A stretch of 64,000 bases of DNA from DATBGO01 sp963785765 (GTDB lineage: Bacteria; Actinomycetota; Actinomycetes; Streptosporangiales; Streptosporangiaceae), in the NCBI GenBank assembly GCA_963785765.1, contig CAWAWM010000002.1, forward strand, positions 744,001-808,000. Direction: 5' to 3'. A program made the translations under genes and the position numbers. The notes under the pieces are model-generated. The model made no database searches. It had not been told where the DNA came from and saw nothing but the letters and a program-made list of their open reading frames with translations. Of the stretch, positions 1-9,236 are shown piece by piece. Position 1 is the stretch's first letter. The number at the start of each line of letters is the position of its first letter.

Positions 1-1676
1 CCGTGGTGGCCTCCACGATCCGCACCGGCGCGCCGCCGGTGCCGCGCAGCCCGGTTTGCGGCGCCCGGCCGCGGTGCGTCCAGTACCACCGGTCCCCGCG
101 CCGCCGCAGCATTCCGTTCCGGTGCAGGCCGTCAGCGACCCCGGGAGCGGTCGGCCCGAACATCTCGACGTCCCCCTCGGTCAGCGGCAATTCCGCGGCT
201 GCGGCACGCAAGTGCGGGGCCAGCACATAAGGATTGTCCGGATCGAGGACGGTCGCCTCCACCGGCTGATGCAGCAGCGCCTCCGGGTGATGCACCAGGT
301 AGGTGTCCAGCGGGTCATCGCGCGCGATGAGAACGGCCACGGCGGCGCGGCCGTTCCGCCCGGCGCGCCCGGCCTGCTGCCAGAGCGCGGCCCTGGTCCC
401 TGGCCAGCCGGCGATCAGTACCGCGTCGAGGCCGCCGATGTTCACCCCGAGCTCCAGTGCGGTGGTCGTGGCGAGCCCGGTGATGCGGCCCGCCGCGACG
501 GCCGCCTCCAGCGCGCGCCGGTCCTCGGCGAGATACCCGGACCGGTACGCGGCGACGTTGGCCGTCAGGTCCGCTGCGCCGGCCTCGGCGAGCGCCCGCC
601 TGGCGGTCAGCGCCACCGCCTCAGCGCCGCGCCTGGACCGCACGAAGGCCAGCGCGGGGACGTTCCCGGCCACGAGCTCGGCGAGCAGCCCGGCCGCCTC
701 GGCCGTGGCGGTCCGCCGCACCGGCGCGCCTGCCTCGCCGCGCAGCGCCGTGAGCGGCGGCTCCCACAGCCCGAAGGTCAGCGGGCCACGCGGCGCCGAA
801 TCCGCGGTGATCGCCTCGGCGTGCAGTCCGGTGAGCAGCCGCGCGCACTGCTGCGGCTCGCTGATGGTCGCGGAGGCCAGGATGAACACCGGCTCCCCCG
901 GGCTCCCGGGGCCGCCGGCGCGGTGGTGCGCAGCGATCCGCCTGAGCCTGCGCAGCACCTGCGCCACGTGGGATCCGAAGACGCCGCGGTACCCGTGGCA
1001 TTCATCGATGATCACGTAACGGAGCCGCCGGTAGAACCCGTCCCACCGGGCGTGTCGCGGCAGCAGCGTGTGATGCAGCAGGTCCGGGGTGGTCAGCAGG
1101 TAGCTGGCGTGCGCCCGGGCCCAGGACCGCTGCTGGGCCGGGGTGTCGCCGTCGAGCACGGCCGCGCGGACGCCAGGGATGCCCAGCGCCTGCACGGCCC
1201 GCAGCTGATCCGCCGCCAGGGCCCTGGTCGGGGCCAGGTACAGGGCGGTGCCGCCGTCCATGACCCCGGTCAGCGCGGGCAGCAGGTAACCGAGGGACTT
1301 GCCCGAAGCGGTCCCGGTCGAGATGATCACGCTGTGCCCGCCGTGCGCGAGCTGGGCGGCGGCGGCCTGATGAGCCCACGGCCCCGGCACGCCGGCGAGT
1401 TCCAGCGCCCCGGTCAGCTGGCGCGGGACCCAGGAGGGCCACGCCACCCGGCGCGGCCCTGGCCGGCAGCTGCTCCAGGTGGATGAGCCGTCCCGACCTC
1501 GCGCCCCGCTCCAGGATCTGGACGGCGCCCGGAGCCGCTTGCGCAGGGCGCGCCCGCGGCACCGCGCCGGGGGCAGCCTGATATGGCCCGATGGCGACGG
1601 CCGGGGCGCTGAGCTGGCCGGATCGCCCGGGAGGGGTCACTGGCTCGTCGGGGACGAGCGGCGCCGTCACAGGCAT
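1..1676 (-). CDS. DEAD/DEAH-box superfamily 2 helicase, C-terminus outside window, one apparent frameshift
   Basis: ATP-dependent SF2 helicase of the family found beside bldG in Streptomyces. The main frame runs from about 1447 down to the left edge. It shows a Walker A (GTASGKS), a Walker B/DEAH variant (IIDECHGY near 1005), motif III-like LASAT and motif VI-like QQAGRAGR, in family order. Upstream the matching N-terminal sequence (ILERGARSGRLIHLEQLPAR) lies in a different frame, opening at an ATG at 1676. The two parts join at about 1445-1450 only by a one-base shift, so either there is an indel or the protein starts at the internal GTG at 1447. The C-terminus, including any DUF1998-type zinc domain, is off the window. 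The gene is transcribed divergently from bldG. The exact substrate (DNA or RNA) cannot be told. Confidence 0.85.
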
Positions 1677-1832
1677 CGGGTTTCAGTGTGTCATCACGAC
1701 GCAAGGTGCCTCGAACCCTGATCTGGTATAGACATGACCTCAGAGCGTGATTGAATGCGCGGCGGGAGTACGCCCGACCCCGGGTTGCCGGATAGGCTCG
1801 CCCGCACGCTCAGACGACGGCCGTATGGCGCT

Positions 1833-1838
1833 GGAGGA
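1833..1838 (+). promoter_or_regulatory. Ribosome binding site deciding the bldG start
   Basis: GGAGGA lies 4 bases before the GTG at 1843. Neither the in-frame ATG at 1825 nor the GTG at 1747 has a comparable site, so the shorter BldG-length protein is preferred. Confidence 0.6.
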
Positions 1839-1842
1839 ATTT

Positions 1843-2193
1843 GTGGATCTGAAGTTGGATCACCACACCAAAGATGGAATCGAGATCGTCGACGTGGAAG
1901 GCGAGATCGACGTCTACACCGCGCCGCGCTTGCGTGAACTCCTGATCGAGCTGGTCAACAGCAGTCACTTCCAGCTCGTGGTGAACATGGAGAAGGTCGA
2001 GTTCCTCGACTCTACGGGGCTGGGAGTCCTGGTCGGGGGGCTCAAGCGGGTCCGGGCCCACGACGGCTCACTTGACCTGGTCTGCACGCAAGAGCGGATT
2101 CTCAAGATCTTCAGGATCACTGGCCTGACGAAGGTGTTCGGCATCCACGACAGCGTGGACGAAGCCATCGCCGCCAGGAAGTCCGAGAAGTAG
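1843..2193 (+). CDS. bldG: BldG-type anti-sigma factor antagonist (STAS domain)
   Basis: 116-residue single STAS-domain protein closely resembling Streptomyces BldG, the antagonist whose phosphorylation by partner anti-sigma factors controls development and stress sigma factors. It has the conserved core GEIDVYTAPRLRE, the phosphorylation-site motif FLDSTGLGVLVGGLKRVRAH (Ser in DST) and ILKIFRITGLTKVF. The GTG at 1843 was chosen because GGAGGA (1833-1838) lies just upstream and the protein then aligns end to end with BldG. An ATG at 1825 or GTG at 1747 would add residues that look like leader. A partner anti-sigma gene follows after 21 bases, and a helicase is divergent, as in Streptomyces. 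Confidence 0.93.
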   Translation: MDLKLDHHTKDGIEIVDVEGEIDVYTAPRLRELLIELVNSSHFQLVVNMEKVEFLDSTGLGVLVGGLKRVRAHDGSLDLVCTQERILKIFRITGLTKVFGIHDSVDEAIAARKSEK

Positions 2194-2214
2194 CCGCCGG
2201 CCTGATGCCCCGAG

Positions 2215-2613
2215 ATGGCCACGGTTGAAGTCAGCTTCACCCCCCTGCCTGCGCACGTCCGCACCGCCCGGCTGGTCGCCACGGCCGTGGCCAGGCGCAG
2301 CGGCGTGTCGGAGGGATTGCTGGACGAGGTCAGGCTGGCGGTCGGCGAGGCCTGCTCGCGCGCCGTCGAGGCGCACCGGCGGCACTGCCCGGCTGAGCCG
2401 GTCCGGATCGCGCTGACCAACGGCTCGGGGCGTTTCGAGGTGGAGGTCATTGACTCCGGAGCCGCCCAGGGCACCCCGGGCGGTTCGGCGGGGCGGCCGC
2501 AGGGCTTCGGTCTCGCCGTTATCGCCGGGCTCGCCGATGATGTGCAGATCAGCGAGTCCGCCGACGGCACGAGCATCCGGATGAGCTGGCCGGCCGAGGG
2601 CCTGCCCGCCTGA
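2215..2613 (+). CDS. RsbW/SpoIIAB-like anti-sigma factor kinase (HATPase_c)
   Basis: 132-residue protein with one GHKL ATP-binding domain, corresponding in position and sequence to the anti-sigma factor gene immediately downstream of bldG in Streptomyces. The N-box region reads LDEVRLAVGEACSRAV, with S-R in place of the more usual T-N. The ATP-lid side has VIDSGA and GFGLAVIAGLADDV. It probably phosphorylates BldG and/or holds a sigma factor. It starts 21 bases after the bldG stop, so the two are likely co-transcribed. The replaced N-box Asn could mean weak or altered Mg-ATP binding; this variation also occurs in the bldG-linked subfamily. Confidence 0.87.
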   Translation: MATVEVSFTPLPAHVRTARLVATAVARRSGVSEGLLDEVRLAVGEACSRAVEAHRRHCPAEPVRIALTNGSGRFEVEVIDSGAAQGTPGGSAGRPQGFGLAVIAGLADDVQISESADGTSIRMSWPAEGLPA

Positions 2614-2682
2614 CGGACGGGTAGCGACGGTGAGTTACCGGCTATCACGACAGGTCGCCGTGCCATGACTAGGGGACCCGCA

Positions 2683-2712
2683 TTACCATGCAGTGACCCG
2701 GATGCGTAGACT
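2683..2712 (+). promoter_or_regulatory. Candidate promoter for hppA
   Basis: TTACCA (2683-2688), an 18-base spacer and TAGACT (2707-2712) resemble an actinobacterial housekeeping -35/-10 pair, about 100 bases before the hppA start. Assigned by eye; a start site is not proven. Confidence 0.35.
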
Positions 2713-2800
2713 CCCCGCACCGCCGCGGTGGTTTGATTGCGTCTGCGTGCAGCGACATAAGCACTGGGCAGCAGCGGCGAGGAAAGCTCGTTGCCCTGTC

Positions 2801-2807
2801 AAGGAGG
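2801..2807 (+). promoter_or_regulatory. Strong ribosome binding site of hppA
   Basis: AAGGAGG, four bases before the ATG at 2812. It rules out the in-frame TTG at 2791 as start. Confidence 0.8.
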
Positions 2808-2811
2808 ACAG

Positions 2812-5145
2812 ATGTCTAGGCTCAACCTCGCCCTGGCGGGTGGCGGCCCCACGGTAACCGGTACCAACCTGACCTGGGTTGTCATCGTGGCCGTGGTCGC
2901 CGTGGCCGCCCTCGTCGTAGCCTTCCTGCTGGTGCGGACGGTGCTGGCGGCCAGCCAGGGCACCGCGAAGATGCAGGAGATCGCGACGGCGGTCCAGGAG
3001 GGCGCGGCGGCCTACCTGAGGCGCCAGTTCAAGACCATCAGCGTCTTCGTAGTGCTGATCTTCTTCGTGCTCCTGCTGCTGCCCGCGCCCGACGCCTCCG
3101 TCCGCTGGGGGCGCAGCATCTTCTTCCTGGTCGGCGCGTTCTTCTCGGCGATGACCGGGTTCCTGGGCATGTCCCTGGCGGTGCGGGGCAACGTGCGCGT
3201 CGCGGCCGCGGCCCGCGAGTCAGGCGAGCGGTCCGCGATGCGGATCGCGTTCCGCACCGGCGGCGTGGCCGGGATGCTGACCGTCGGGCTCGGCCTGCTC
3301 GGCGCCGCGGTGGTGGTCATCATCTACCGGGCGAACGCCTCGCTCGTGCTGGAGGGCTTCGGCTTCGGCGCGGCGCTGCTGGCGATGTTCATGCGCGTCG
3401 GCGGCGGGATCTTCACCAAGGCCGCTGACGTCGGCGCCGACCTGGTCGGCAAGGTCGAGAAGGGCATCCCCGAGGATGACCCGCGCAACGCCGCCACGAT
3501 CGCCGACAACGTGGGCGACAACGTCGGCGACTGCGCCGGCATGGCCGCCGACCTGTTCGAGTCATACTCGGTCATGCTGGTCGCCGCGCTGATCCTGGGG
3601 GTCCGGGCGTTCGGCTCCCAGGGCCTGGTCTTCCCGCTGATGGTCCCGATGTGCGGGGTCATCACCGCGGTGATCGGCATCTTCGTCGTCGCCCCGCGCA
3701 AGAACGACCGCAGCGGCATGACCGCCATCAACCGCGGCTTCTTCATCTCCGCGGTCATCTCCCTGCTGCTGGTGATCGGCGCCGCCTTCCTCTACCTCCC
3801 GGCCAAGTTCAGCCAGCTGAAGGGGGTCACCGGGATCGGTTCTGCGGCGATCTTGACGCACAGCGGGAGCCCGCGGCTGCTGGCGATCGGCGCGGTCCTG
3901 ATCGGATTGGTGCTGGCCAGCGCGATCCAGCTGCTCACCGGCTACTTCACCGAGACCACCAGGAAGCCGGTCCGCGAGATCGGCGAGAGCTCGCTGACCG
4001 GCCCGGCGACCGTCATCCTGGCCGGGATCGCGGTCGGCCTGGAGTCGGCGGTCTATTCGGCGCTGCTCATCGGCGGCGCCGTCTACCTGGCCTTCCTGCT
4101 CGGCACCGGCAACGCGACCATCGCGCTGTTCGCGGTCGCGCTGGCCGGCACCGGACTGCTGACCACGGTCGGCGTCATCGTCTCGATGGACACCTTCGGC
4201 CCGGTGTCGGACAACGCCCAGGGCATCGCCGAGATGTCCGGCGAGTTCGAGGGCGAGCCTGCCGCGGTGCTCACCCACCTGGACGCCGTGGGCAACACCA
4301 CCAAGGCGATCACCAAGGGCATCGCGATCGCCACCGCGGTGCTGGCCGCCACCGCGCTGTTCGGCGCGTTCCGCACCACCGTCGAGACCGCGCTCGGCCG
4401 GGCCGCGGGCAGCTTCAGCCTGTCGGTTGACCACCCCAACGTGCTGGTCGGCGTCATGATCGGCGCCGCGGTGGTGTTCTACTTCTCCGGGCTCTTGATC
4501 ATGGCCGTGGGCCGGGCGGCCGGCCAGGTGGTGTTCGAGGTCCGCAAGCAGTTCCGGGATCATCCCGGGATCATGGACTACACCGAGAAGCCGGAATACG
4601 GGCGCGTGGTGGACATCTGCACCAAGGACTCGCTGCGCGAGCTCGCCACGCCCGGGCTGATGGCGGTGCTGACCCCGATCGCGGTGGGATTCGCGTTCGG
4701 ATACGCGCCGCTCGGCTCGTACCTGGCCGGGGCGATCGCGGCGGGCGCGCTGATGGCCGTGTTCCTGGCCAACTCAGGCGGCGCCTGGGACAACGCGAAG
4801 AAGCTGGTTGAGGACGGTCACTACGGCGGCAAGGGCTCGGAGGCGCACGCCGCGACGGTGATCGGCGACACGGTGGGCGACCCGTTCAAGGACACCGCGG
4901 GCCCGGCGATCAACCCGCTGATCAAGGTCATGAACCTGGTCTCGCTGCTGATCGCGCAGAGCGTGGTGGAATACGCCCACAATGCGGGCCTGCGCACCGG
5001 CGTCGCGCTCGGCGCGATCGCGATCGTGGTGGCCGCGATCGTCATCTCCAAGCGCCGGTCGACGAGCATCGCGTCGGGCGGCCCGGAAGTGCCTGCCGCC
5101 CCGGTCGATACCGAGGGCACCGGGAAGACGGCGGCGGCCGCCTGA
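2812..5145 (+). CDS. hppA: Membrane-bound proton-translocating pyrophosphatase
   Basis: 777-residue polytopic membrane enzyme that hydrolyses pyrophosphate and pumps ions outward. It has the signature DVGADLVGKVEKGIPEDDPR followed by NVGDNVGDCAG, and the C-terminal acidic motif DTVGDPFKDTAGP with INPLIKVMNL. The diagnostic segment reads GNTTKAITKG. Lys at this position is the family hallmark of the K+-independent H+ pump, where K+-dependent enzymes have Ala. About 16 hydrophobic segments can be seen. It lies downstream of bldG/anti-sigma, as in Streptomyces, and ends at a strong hairpin. Start set by the Shine-Dalgarno at 2801. Confidence 0.96.
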   Translation: MSRLNLALAGGGPTVTGTNLTWVVIVAVVAVAALVVAFLLVRTVLAASQGTAKMQEIATAVQEGAAAYLRRQFKTISVFVVLIFFVLLLLPAPDASVRWGRSIFFLVGAFFSAMTGFLGMSLAVRGNVRVAAAARESGERSAMRIAFRTGGVAGMLTVGLGLLGAAVVVIIYRANASLVLEGFGFGAALLAMFMRVGGGIFTKAADVGADLVGKVEKGIPEDDPRNAATIADNVGDNVGDCAGMAADLFESYSVMLVAALILGVRAFGSQGLVFPLMVPMCGVITAVIGIFVVAPRKNDRSGMTAINRGFFISAVISLLLVIGAAFLYLPAKFSQLKGVTGIGSAAILTHSGSPRLLAIGAVLIGLVLASAIQLLTGYFTETTRKPVREIGESSLTGPATVILAGIAVGLESAVYSALLIGGAVYLAFLLGTGNATIALFAVALAGTGLLTTVGVIVSMDTFGPVSDNAQGIAEMSGEFEGEPAAVLTHLDAVGNTTKAITKGIAIATAVLAATALFGAFRTTVETALGRAAGSFSLSVDHPNVLVGVMIGAAVVFYFSGLLIMAVGRAAGQVVFEVRKQFRDHPGIMDYTEKPEYGRVVDICTKDSLRELATPGLMAVLTPIAVGFAFGYAPLGSYLAGAIAAGALMAVFLANSGGAWDNAKKLVEDGHYGGKGSEAHAATVIGDTVGDPFKDTAGPAINPLIKVMNLVSLLIAQSVVEYAHNAGLRTGVALGAIAIVVAAIVISKRRSTSIASGGPEVPAAPVDTEGTGKTAAAA

Positions 5146-5162
5146 GCCGGCGGCCCAGTTCT

Positions 5163-5200
5163 GCCGAGCCGGATCACCGCGCCCCGGGATCCGGCTCGGC
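5163..5200 (+). terminator. Hairpin terminator after hppA
   Basis: Perfect 13-base inverted repeat (GCCGAGCCGGATC / GATCCGGCTCGGC) around a 12-base loop, 17 bases past the hppA stop. There is no T-run, which is usual for high-GC actinomycete terminators. Confidence 0.7.
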
Positions 5201-5284
5201 GTGGCGGCCAGCGCGGCAGCTAAGGACCCGCACGCTCCGCGTGCCTGCGGGCCGTTCGAGTCGATGTGGCGCACGATGGTTTCC

Positions 5285-5782
5285 ATGCGTGCGGGACCCC
5301 GGCTCATTGTGATGCGTCACGCGCAGGCAGGCGAGCTGCCTGGCGGCCCCGACGCCGAGCGGGCGCTGCGGGCCCGCGGCAGGCGCGACGCGGCGGCGGC
5401 AGGCAGCTGGCTGCGCGCTCACGATTTCGTTCCGGACGCCGTGATTTGCTCCACCGCGCGGCGCGCCCGCCAGACCTGGCTGCACGTCAGTGCCGATCTG
5501 GGCACCGACGCCGAGGTCAGCAACGATCCGCGGCTGTACGACGCCAACGCCGAACAGCTCCTGGACATCATCAGGCAGACCCGGCCTGGCGTGGGCACGC
5601 TGATGTACGTCGGCCACAACCCGGCCGCCCAGCAGCTGGCCGCGACCTTGACCGGCCAGCGGCGGGAATTCCCGGCGGCGGCGATCGCGGTGATCGACTT
5701 GCCGGGGGACTGGGCGGCTGCCGCGGCAGGCTCGGGCACGCTGGCCGCCGCCTGGGCCCCGCCGCGCGGCCCGGACGGCTAG
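5285..5782 (+). CDS. SixA-like histidine phosphatase
   Basis: 165-residue histidine phosphatase superfamily protein. The catalytic RHA motif sits near the N-terminus (LIVMRHAQAGE), and the second catalytic His lies in YVGHNPAAQ. Together with the PDAVICSTARRARQT segment this matches SixA-type phosphohistidine phosphatases rather than glycolytic mutases. Start taken at the ATG giving MRAGPRLIVMRH; ATGs at 5270 and 5261 are also in frame. It stands alone between a terminator and an oxidoreductase gene. Its substrate here is unknown. Confidence 0.85.
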   Translation: MRAGPRLIVMRHAQAGELPGGPDAERALRARGRRDAAAAGSWLRAHDFVPDAVICSTARRARQTWLHVSADLGTDAEVSNDPRLYDANAEQLLDIIRQTRPGVGTLMYVGHNPAAQQLAATLTGQRREFPAAAIAVIDLPGDWAAAAAGSGTLAAAWAPPRGPDG

Positions 5783-5960
5783 CGCGGGTCTGCTCGATGC
5801 GGGCCCAGGTGATGCCGCGGGCCGGACGGCGGCCGCGAGCCGCGGGCCGCGGGGCGGACAGCCAGGCCCGCGCGTGGCGCTGAGCCCGGGCCGGGCACGC
5901 GAGGCTGGCAGACTGTCCTGCGCGCAGCAACCGCGACACCCTGAGCCGGCATCGGAGTGC

Positions 5961-6866
5961 ATGGTGAAGGCAGTCCGCTTCAGCCAGTTCGGGGACCCGG
6001 AGGTCCTCGAGATCGTGGATCTCGCCGATCCGCATCCGGGTCCCGGCGAGGTCCGGATTGCGGTGCGCGCGGCCGGCGTCAACCCGAGCGACTGGAAGAA
6101 GCGCAAGGGCCTGCTGGAGAGGGAGCTCCCGCAGACCATCGGCTACGAGGCGGCGGGCATCGTCGACGAGGTCGGTGCGGGTGTTGCGGACGTGACCATC
6201 GGCGATCGCGTGTTCGGCTTCTGCGCCGACGGGGCGGCCCAGGCCGAACTGGCGGTGCTGTCCTACTATGCGCCGATCCCGCCGTCGCTTGACTTCCCCG
6301 GCGCGGCCGCGCTGCCGGCCGCCATCGAGACGGCCACCCGCGCGCTCGACGAGCTGGGTGCCGGGAGCGGCAGCACGCTGCTCGTCAACGGCGCCTCCGG
6401 AAGCGTCGGCAGCGCCGCGGTTCAGCTCGCCGTGGCGCGCGGTGCGCGCGTGATCGGCACCGCCAGTCCCGCCAACCACGATTACCTGCGCTCGCTGGGC
6501 GCCGAGCCCGTCGGCTACGGCGAGGGCCTCGCCGGGCGGGTTCGCGCCCTTGCGCCGGACGGCGTTGAGCTAGCGCTCGACGTGGCCGGGAGCGGCGTCC
6601 TGCCCGAGCTCATCGAACTCGCTGGCAGCCCGGAGCACGTGGTGACGATCGCCGACTTCGATGGCGCGCAGGAGCACGGGGTGCGGTTCAGCAGGGGTGA
6701 CGCTGGCCGCGCGTTGCACGCGCTCGCCGAGATCGGCGAGCTGATCGAGTCCGGCCGCTTCTCGCTCCCGGTCACCCAGACCTTCCCGCTCGCCGAGGTC
6801 GCGGCGGCGCACCGCGTCAGCGAGGACGGTCACGTGCGCGGGAAGCTCGTGCTGGTGGTCGGCTAG
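5961..6866 (+). CDS. Zinc-free medium-chain NADP-dependent oxidoreductase (quinone reductase-like)
   Basis: 301-residue MDR-family enzyme with an N-terminal GroES-like fold (GEVRIAVRAAGVNPSDWKKRKG) and a Rossmann domain with the nucleotide-binding motif GASGSVGSAAVQLA. Structural and catalytic zinc ligands of alcohol dehydrogenases are absent, as in quinone oxidoreductase/enoyl reductase-like members. The end (HVRGKLVLVV) is typical of the group. ATG 5961 was chosen because the protein then begins MVKAVRFSQFG, as relatives do. It is a single gene converging on serB. Confidence 0.88.
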   Translation: MVKAVRFSQFGDPEVLEIVDLADPHPGPGEVRIAVRAAGVNPSDWKKRKGLLERELPQTIGYEAAGIVDEVGAGVADVTIGDRVFGFCADGAAQAELAVLSYYAPIPPSLDFPGAAALPAAIETATRALDELGAGSGSTLLVNGASGSVGSAAVQLAVARGARVIGTASPANHDYLRSLGAEPVGYGEGLAGRVRALAPDGVELALDVAGSGVLPELIELAGSPEHVVTIADFDGAQEHGVRFSRGDAGRALHALAEIGELIESGRFSLPVTQTFPLAEVAAAHRVSEDGHVRGKLVLVVG

Positions 6867-6905
6867 CCGCTGCCAGCCCGCGCACCGTTGGCGACGGCTC
6901 AGGGA

Positions 6906-6920
6906 CCGGGCTCAGCCCGG
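6906..6920. terminator. Short hairpin between convergent genes
   Basis: CCGGGC-TCA-GCCCGG, a perfect 6-base stem lying between the oxidoreductase stop and the serB stop. It probably serves both directions, but the stem is short. Confidence 0.4.
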
Positions 6921-8162
6921 TTACCGCGCCGGTTGCCCGGCGCCGGTACCGCGGCCGTTGGCCGTGGCTAGCGCGGCGTCCTCCGCGTCAGCCGCTTCCA
7001 CCTCGTCGCGCGAGATCCCGAGCAGGTACAAGATGGCGTCGAGGTGCGGCACGCTCAGCGACGCGTCCGCGGCGTCCCGCACGGCCTGCTTGGCGTTGAA
7101 CGCGATGCCCAGGCCGGCCGCCTCGATCATGTCGAGATCGTTGGCGCCGTCGCCGACCGCGACCGTCTGGCTCAGCGGCACGCCGGCCTGCGCGGCGAAC
7201 TCCCGCAGCGCCTGCGCTTTTCCTGGCCGGTCGATGACGCGGCCGGACAGGCGGCCGGTCAGCCGGCCGTCGGTGATCTCGAGCGTGTTGGCGGCCGCGT
7301 AGTCGAGGCCTAGTTCCGCCGCGAGCCCGTCGGTGAACTGGGTAAAACCGCCGCTGACGATGCCGCACCTGTAGCCGAGCCGCCGCAGCGTCCGGATCAG
7401 GGTGCGCGCACCGGGGGCGAGCCTGAGTTCCGTGCGGACCTGGTCCAGCGCGGCGCAGTCGAGCCCGGCGAGCATCGCGACGCGTTCTCGCAGTGAAGTG
7501 GCGAAGTCCAGCTCGCCGCGCATCGCCGCCGCGGTCAGCTCGGCAGCCTGGGGCCCGCACCCGGCCCGGTCCGCGAGCAGGTCGATCGCCTCGCCCCTGA
7601 CCAGCGTCGAGTCGACGTCCATCACGACCAGGCGCATCGCGCGCCGGTGCAGGCCACCGCGCTGCACGGCGATGTCCACCTGCTGCTCGACCGACTCGCG
7701 GGCCAGCGCGGCGCGCAGCATGCCGGGATCGGCGCCGGACACGCCGAACTCGATACAGGTCACCGGGCGATTGGCCAGCCTGCCAATCCGGTCGATGTTC
7801 GCTCCGTTCGCCGCGATCCGGCCGGCGATGGCCGCGATGGCGCCCGGCGCGAGCTGGCTCCCCAGCACGGTCACGTGCAGGCTGCCGTGCCGACGGGGCG
7901 GCTCGCCCGAGCCGGTGGTGATCTCCGCGTCCAGGTCCAGGTCGGCGGCGACGGTCGTCACCTCGCGGTGGATCGCGGTCAGGTCTGGTGCGCTGTCGCA
8001 GGCCAGCAGCACGCCCAGGACCAGGCGACCGCGGATCACGACCTGCTCGACATCGATGACGCTGAGCTGGTGAGCGGCGAGAATGGAGAACAGCCTGGAG
8101 GTGACACCCGGCCGGTCCCGTCCGGTCAGGGTCACCAGCAGCGTCATCTGAGGACCAGGCAT
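6921..8162 (-). CDS. serB: Phosphoserine phosphatase with N-terminal ACT domains
   Basis: 413-residue protein for the last step of serine synthesis from phosphoserine. The first ~180 residues form ACT-type regulatory domains (TLTGRDRPGVTSRLFSIL; HVTVLGSQLAPGAIAAIAGR), as in mycobacterial SerB2. The HAD domain has motif I DVDSTLV, motif II GIVSGGF and motif III/IV VAVGDGANDLDMIEAAG. Length and order match the actinobacterial form. An ATG five codons in (8147) is an alternative start. The C-terminal ~25 residues are Ala/Gly-rich and unconserved. It heads the minus strand, after the divergent-looking QueA/SDR pair. Confidence 0.95.
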   Translation of the reverse strand: MPGPQMTLLVTLTGRDRPGVTSRLFSILAAHQLSVIDVEQVVIRGRLVLGVLLACDSAPDLTAIHREVTTVAADLDLDAEITTGSGEPPRRHGSLHVTVLGSQLAPGAIAAIAGRIAANGANIDRIGRLANRPVTCIEFGVSGADPGMLRAALARESVEQQVDIAVQRGGLHRRAMRLVVMDVDSTLVRGEAIDLLADRAGCGPQAAELTAAAMRGELDFATSLRERVAMLAGLDCAALDQVRTELRLAPGARTLIRTLRRLGYRCGIVSGGFTQFTDGLAAELGLDYAAANTLEITDGRLTGRLSGRVIDRPGKAQALREFAAQAGVPLSQTVAVGDGANDLDMIEAAGLGIAFNAKQAVRDAADASLSVPHLDAILYLLGISRDEVEAADAEDAALATANGRGTGAGQPAR

Positions 8163-8222
8163 AGCGCAGCCAACGCTACCCGGACCCGCGGGGCCCGCGG
8201 ACCGCCGACCCGCCGGCCGCCG

Positions 8223-9236
8223 TCAGGGCAGCAGCAGGTGCAGGTCGCCGAACTCGTGCCAGAGATAGCCGCGCTCGATGGCCGCCGCGTAGCAGGCGCT
8301 GAGCAGCTCGGGCCCGGCGAACGCGGCGAGCATCCGCAGATGCGACGAGCGCGGCTCGTGCAGGCCGGTGAGCAGCCCGTCGACGGCTCGCAGCGGCTGC
8401 CCGGGCGTGACGACGTGCGCTGTCCACCCGGCCGAGGGGGTCACCAGCTCCGGGCCAGGCACCAGGGCGGCAGTCTCCAGCGCCCGGACCACCGTGGTGC
8501 CCGCGGCGATCACCCGGCCGCCGTGCCGCCTGGTCAGGTTCACCAGCCGCGCGGTGACCGGCGGGACGTCGTAAGGCTCCGGGTATGGGTCCTCGTGGCC
8601 TTCCAGCGATGAGACGCCAGTGTGCAGGGTCAGGGGCGCGATCACGATGCCCCCGGTGACCAGGCGGGTCACGATCTCCGGCGTAAACGGCCTGCTGGCG
8701 CTCGGCATCTCCGCGCTGCCCGGCCGCGTGCCGAACACCGTCTGGTACGACTCGATCGGCCACGCCCGGTCGACGTAGGAGTACCTGATCGGGCGGCCCT
8801 GGCGAAGCAGGTAAGGAACGACTGCGGTGGACAGCCTGGCCCGCCAGAGCCGCTCGGTGAACTTCGCGGCCAGCGTCAGGATGGCGCCGCCGGGCAGGTC
8901 GAGCTGCTGGCCGGCGGTCCCGCCGCGAAACGGCCCGGTGGCCGTCCCAGCTGCCGCCCGCAGCTCGACCAGCCAGTCGCCGTCCGGCAGCGGCGTGGAG
9001 AAATGCACCGCGAGGCCGTCGGCCAGCCAGACCGCGGCGGGCAGCGTGGCCGAGGTATTGACGACGATCAGGTCGCCGGGCAGCAGCAGGCCCGGCAGCT
9101 CCCCGAACGCGTGATGGCTGATCTCGCCGGTGGCCCGCCTGCTGACCAGCATCGCAACGAGGTCCCGCGCCGCATCTCGCGCCTCTGGCGGCTCGTGCGC
9201 TTCCCGGTCGGCGGTCAGCTCAAAGTCAATGGTCAT
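8223..9236 (-). CDS. QueA-like S-adenosylmethionine:tRNA ribosyltransferase-isomerase family protein
   Basis: 337-residue member of the QueA fold family. Recognisable blocks are GDLIVVNTSATLPAA (QueA: GDLLVFNDTRVIPAR), IRYSYVDRAWPIESYQTVF, APLTLHTGVSSLEGHEDPY and AAGTTVVRALETAA. QueA adds the cyclopentane moiety of queuosine from SAM. Many actinobacteria carry such divergent QueA homologues without a recognisable queuosine pathway, and no other que gene is present here, so the true reaction is uncertain. Its ATG overlaps the stop of the SDR gene by four bases (ATGA), indicating translational coupling. Confidence 0.82.
   Translation of the reverse strand: MTIDFELTADREAHEPPEARDAARDLVAMLVSRRATGEISHHAFGELPGLLLPGDLIVVNTSATLPAAVWLADGLAVHFSTPLPDGDWLVELRAAAGTATGPFRGGTAGQQLDLPGGAILTLAAKFTERLWRARLSTAVVPYLLRQGRPIRYSYVDRAWPIESYQTVFGTRPGSAEMPSASRPFTPEIVTRLVTGGIVIAPLTLHTGVSSLEGHEDPYPEPYDVPPVTARLVNLTRRHGGRVIAAGTTVVRALETAALVPGPELVTPSAGWTAHVVTPGQPLRAVDGLLTGLHEPRSSHLRMLAAFAGPELLSACYAAAIERGYLWHEFGDLHLLLP

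Noticed and set aside
56..1486. 476-codon open frame on the plus strand opposite the helicase
   Set aside because: It is antisense to a strand with clear helicase motifs, and its product is Arg/Pro/Gly-rich with no family character.
3562..4563. 333-codon minus-strand frame inside hppA
   Set aside because: Shadow of the GC-rich pyrophosphatase gene; its product is Asp/Gly/Arg low complexity.
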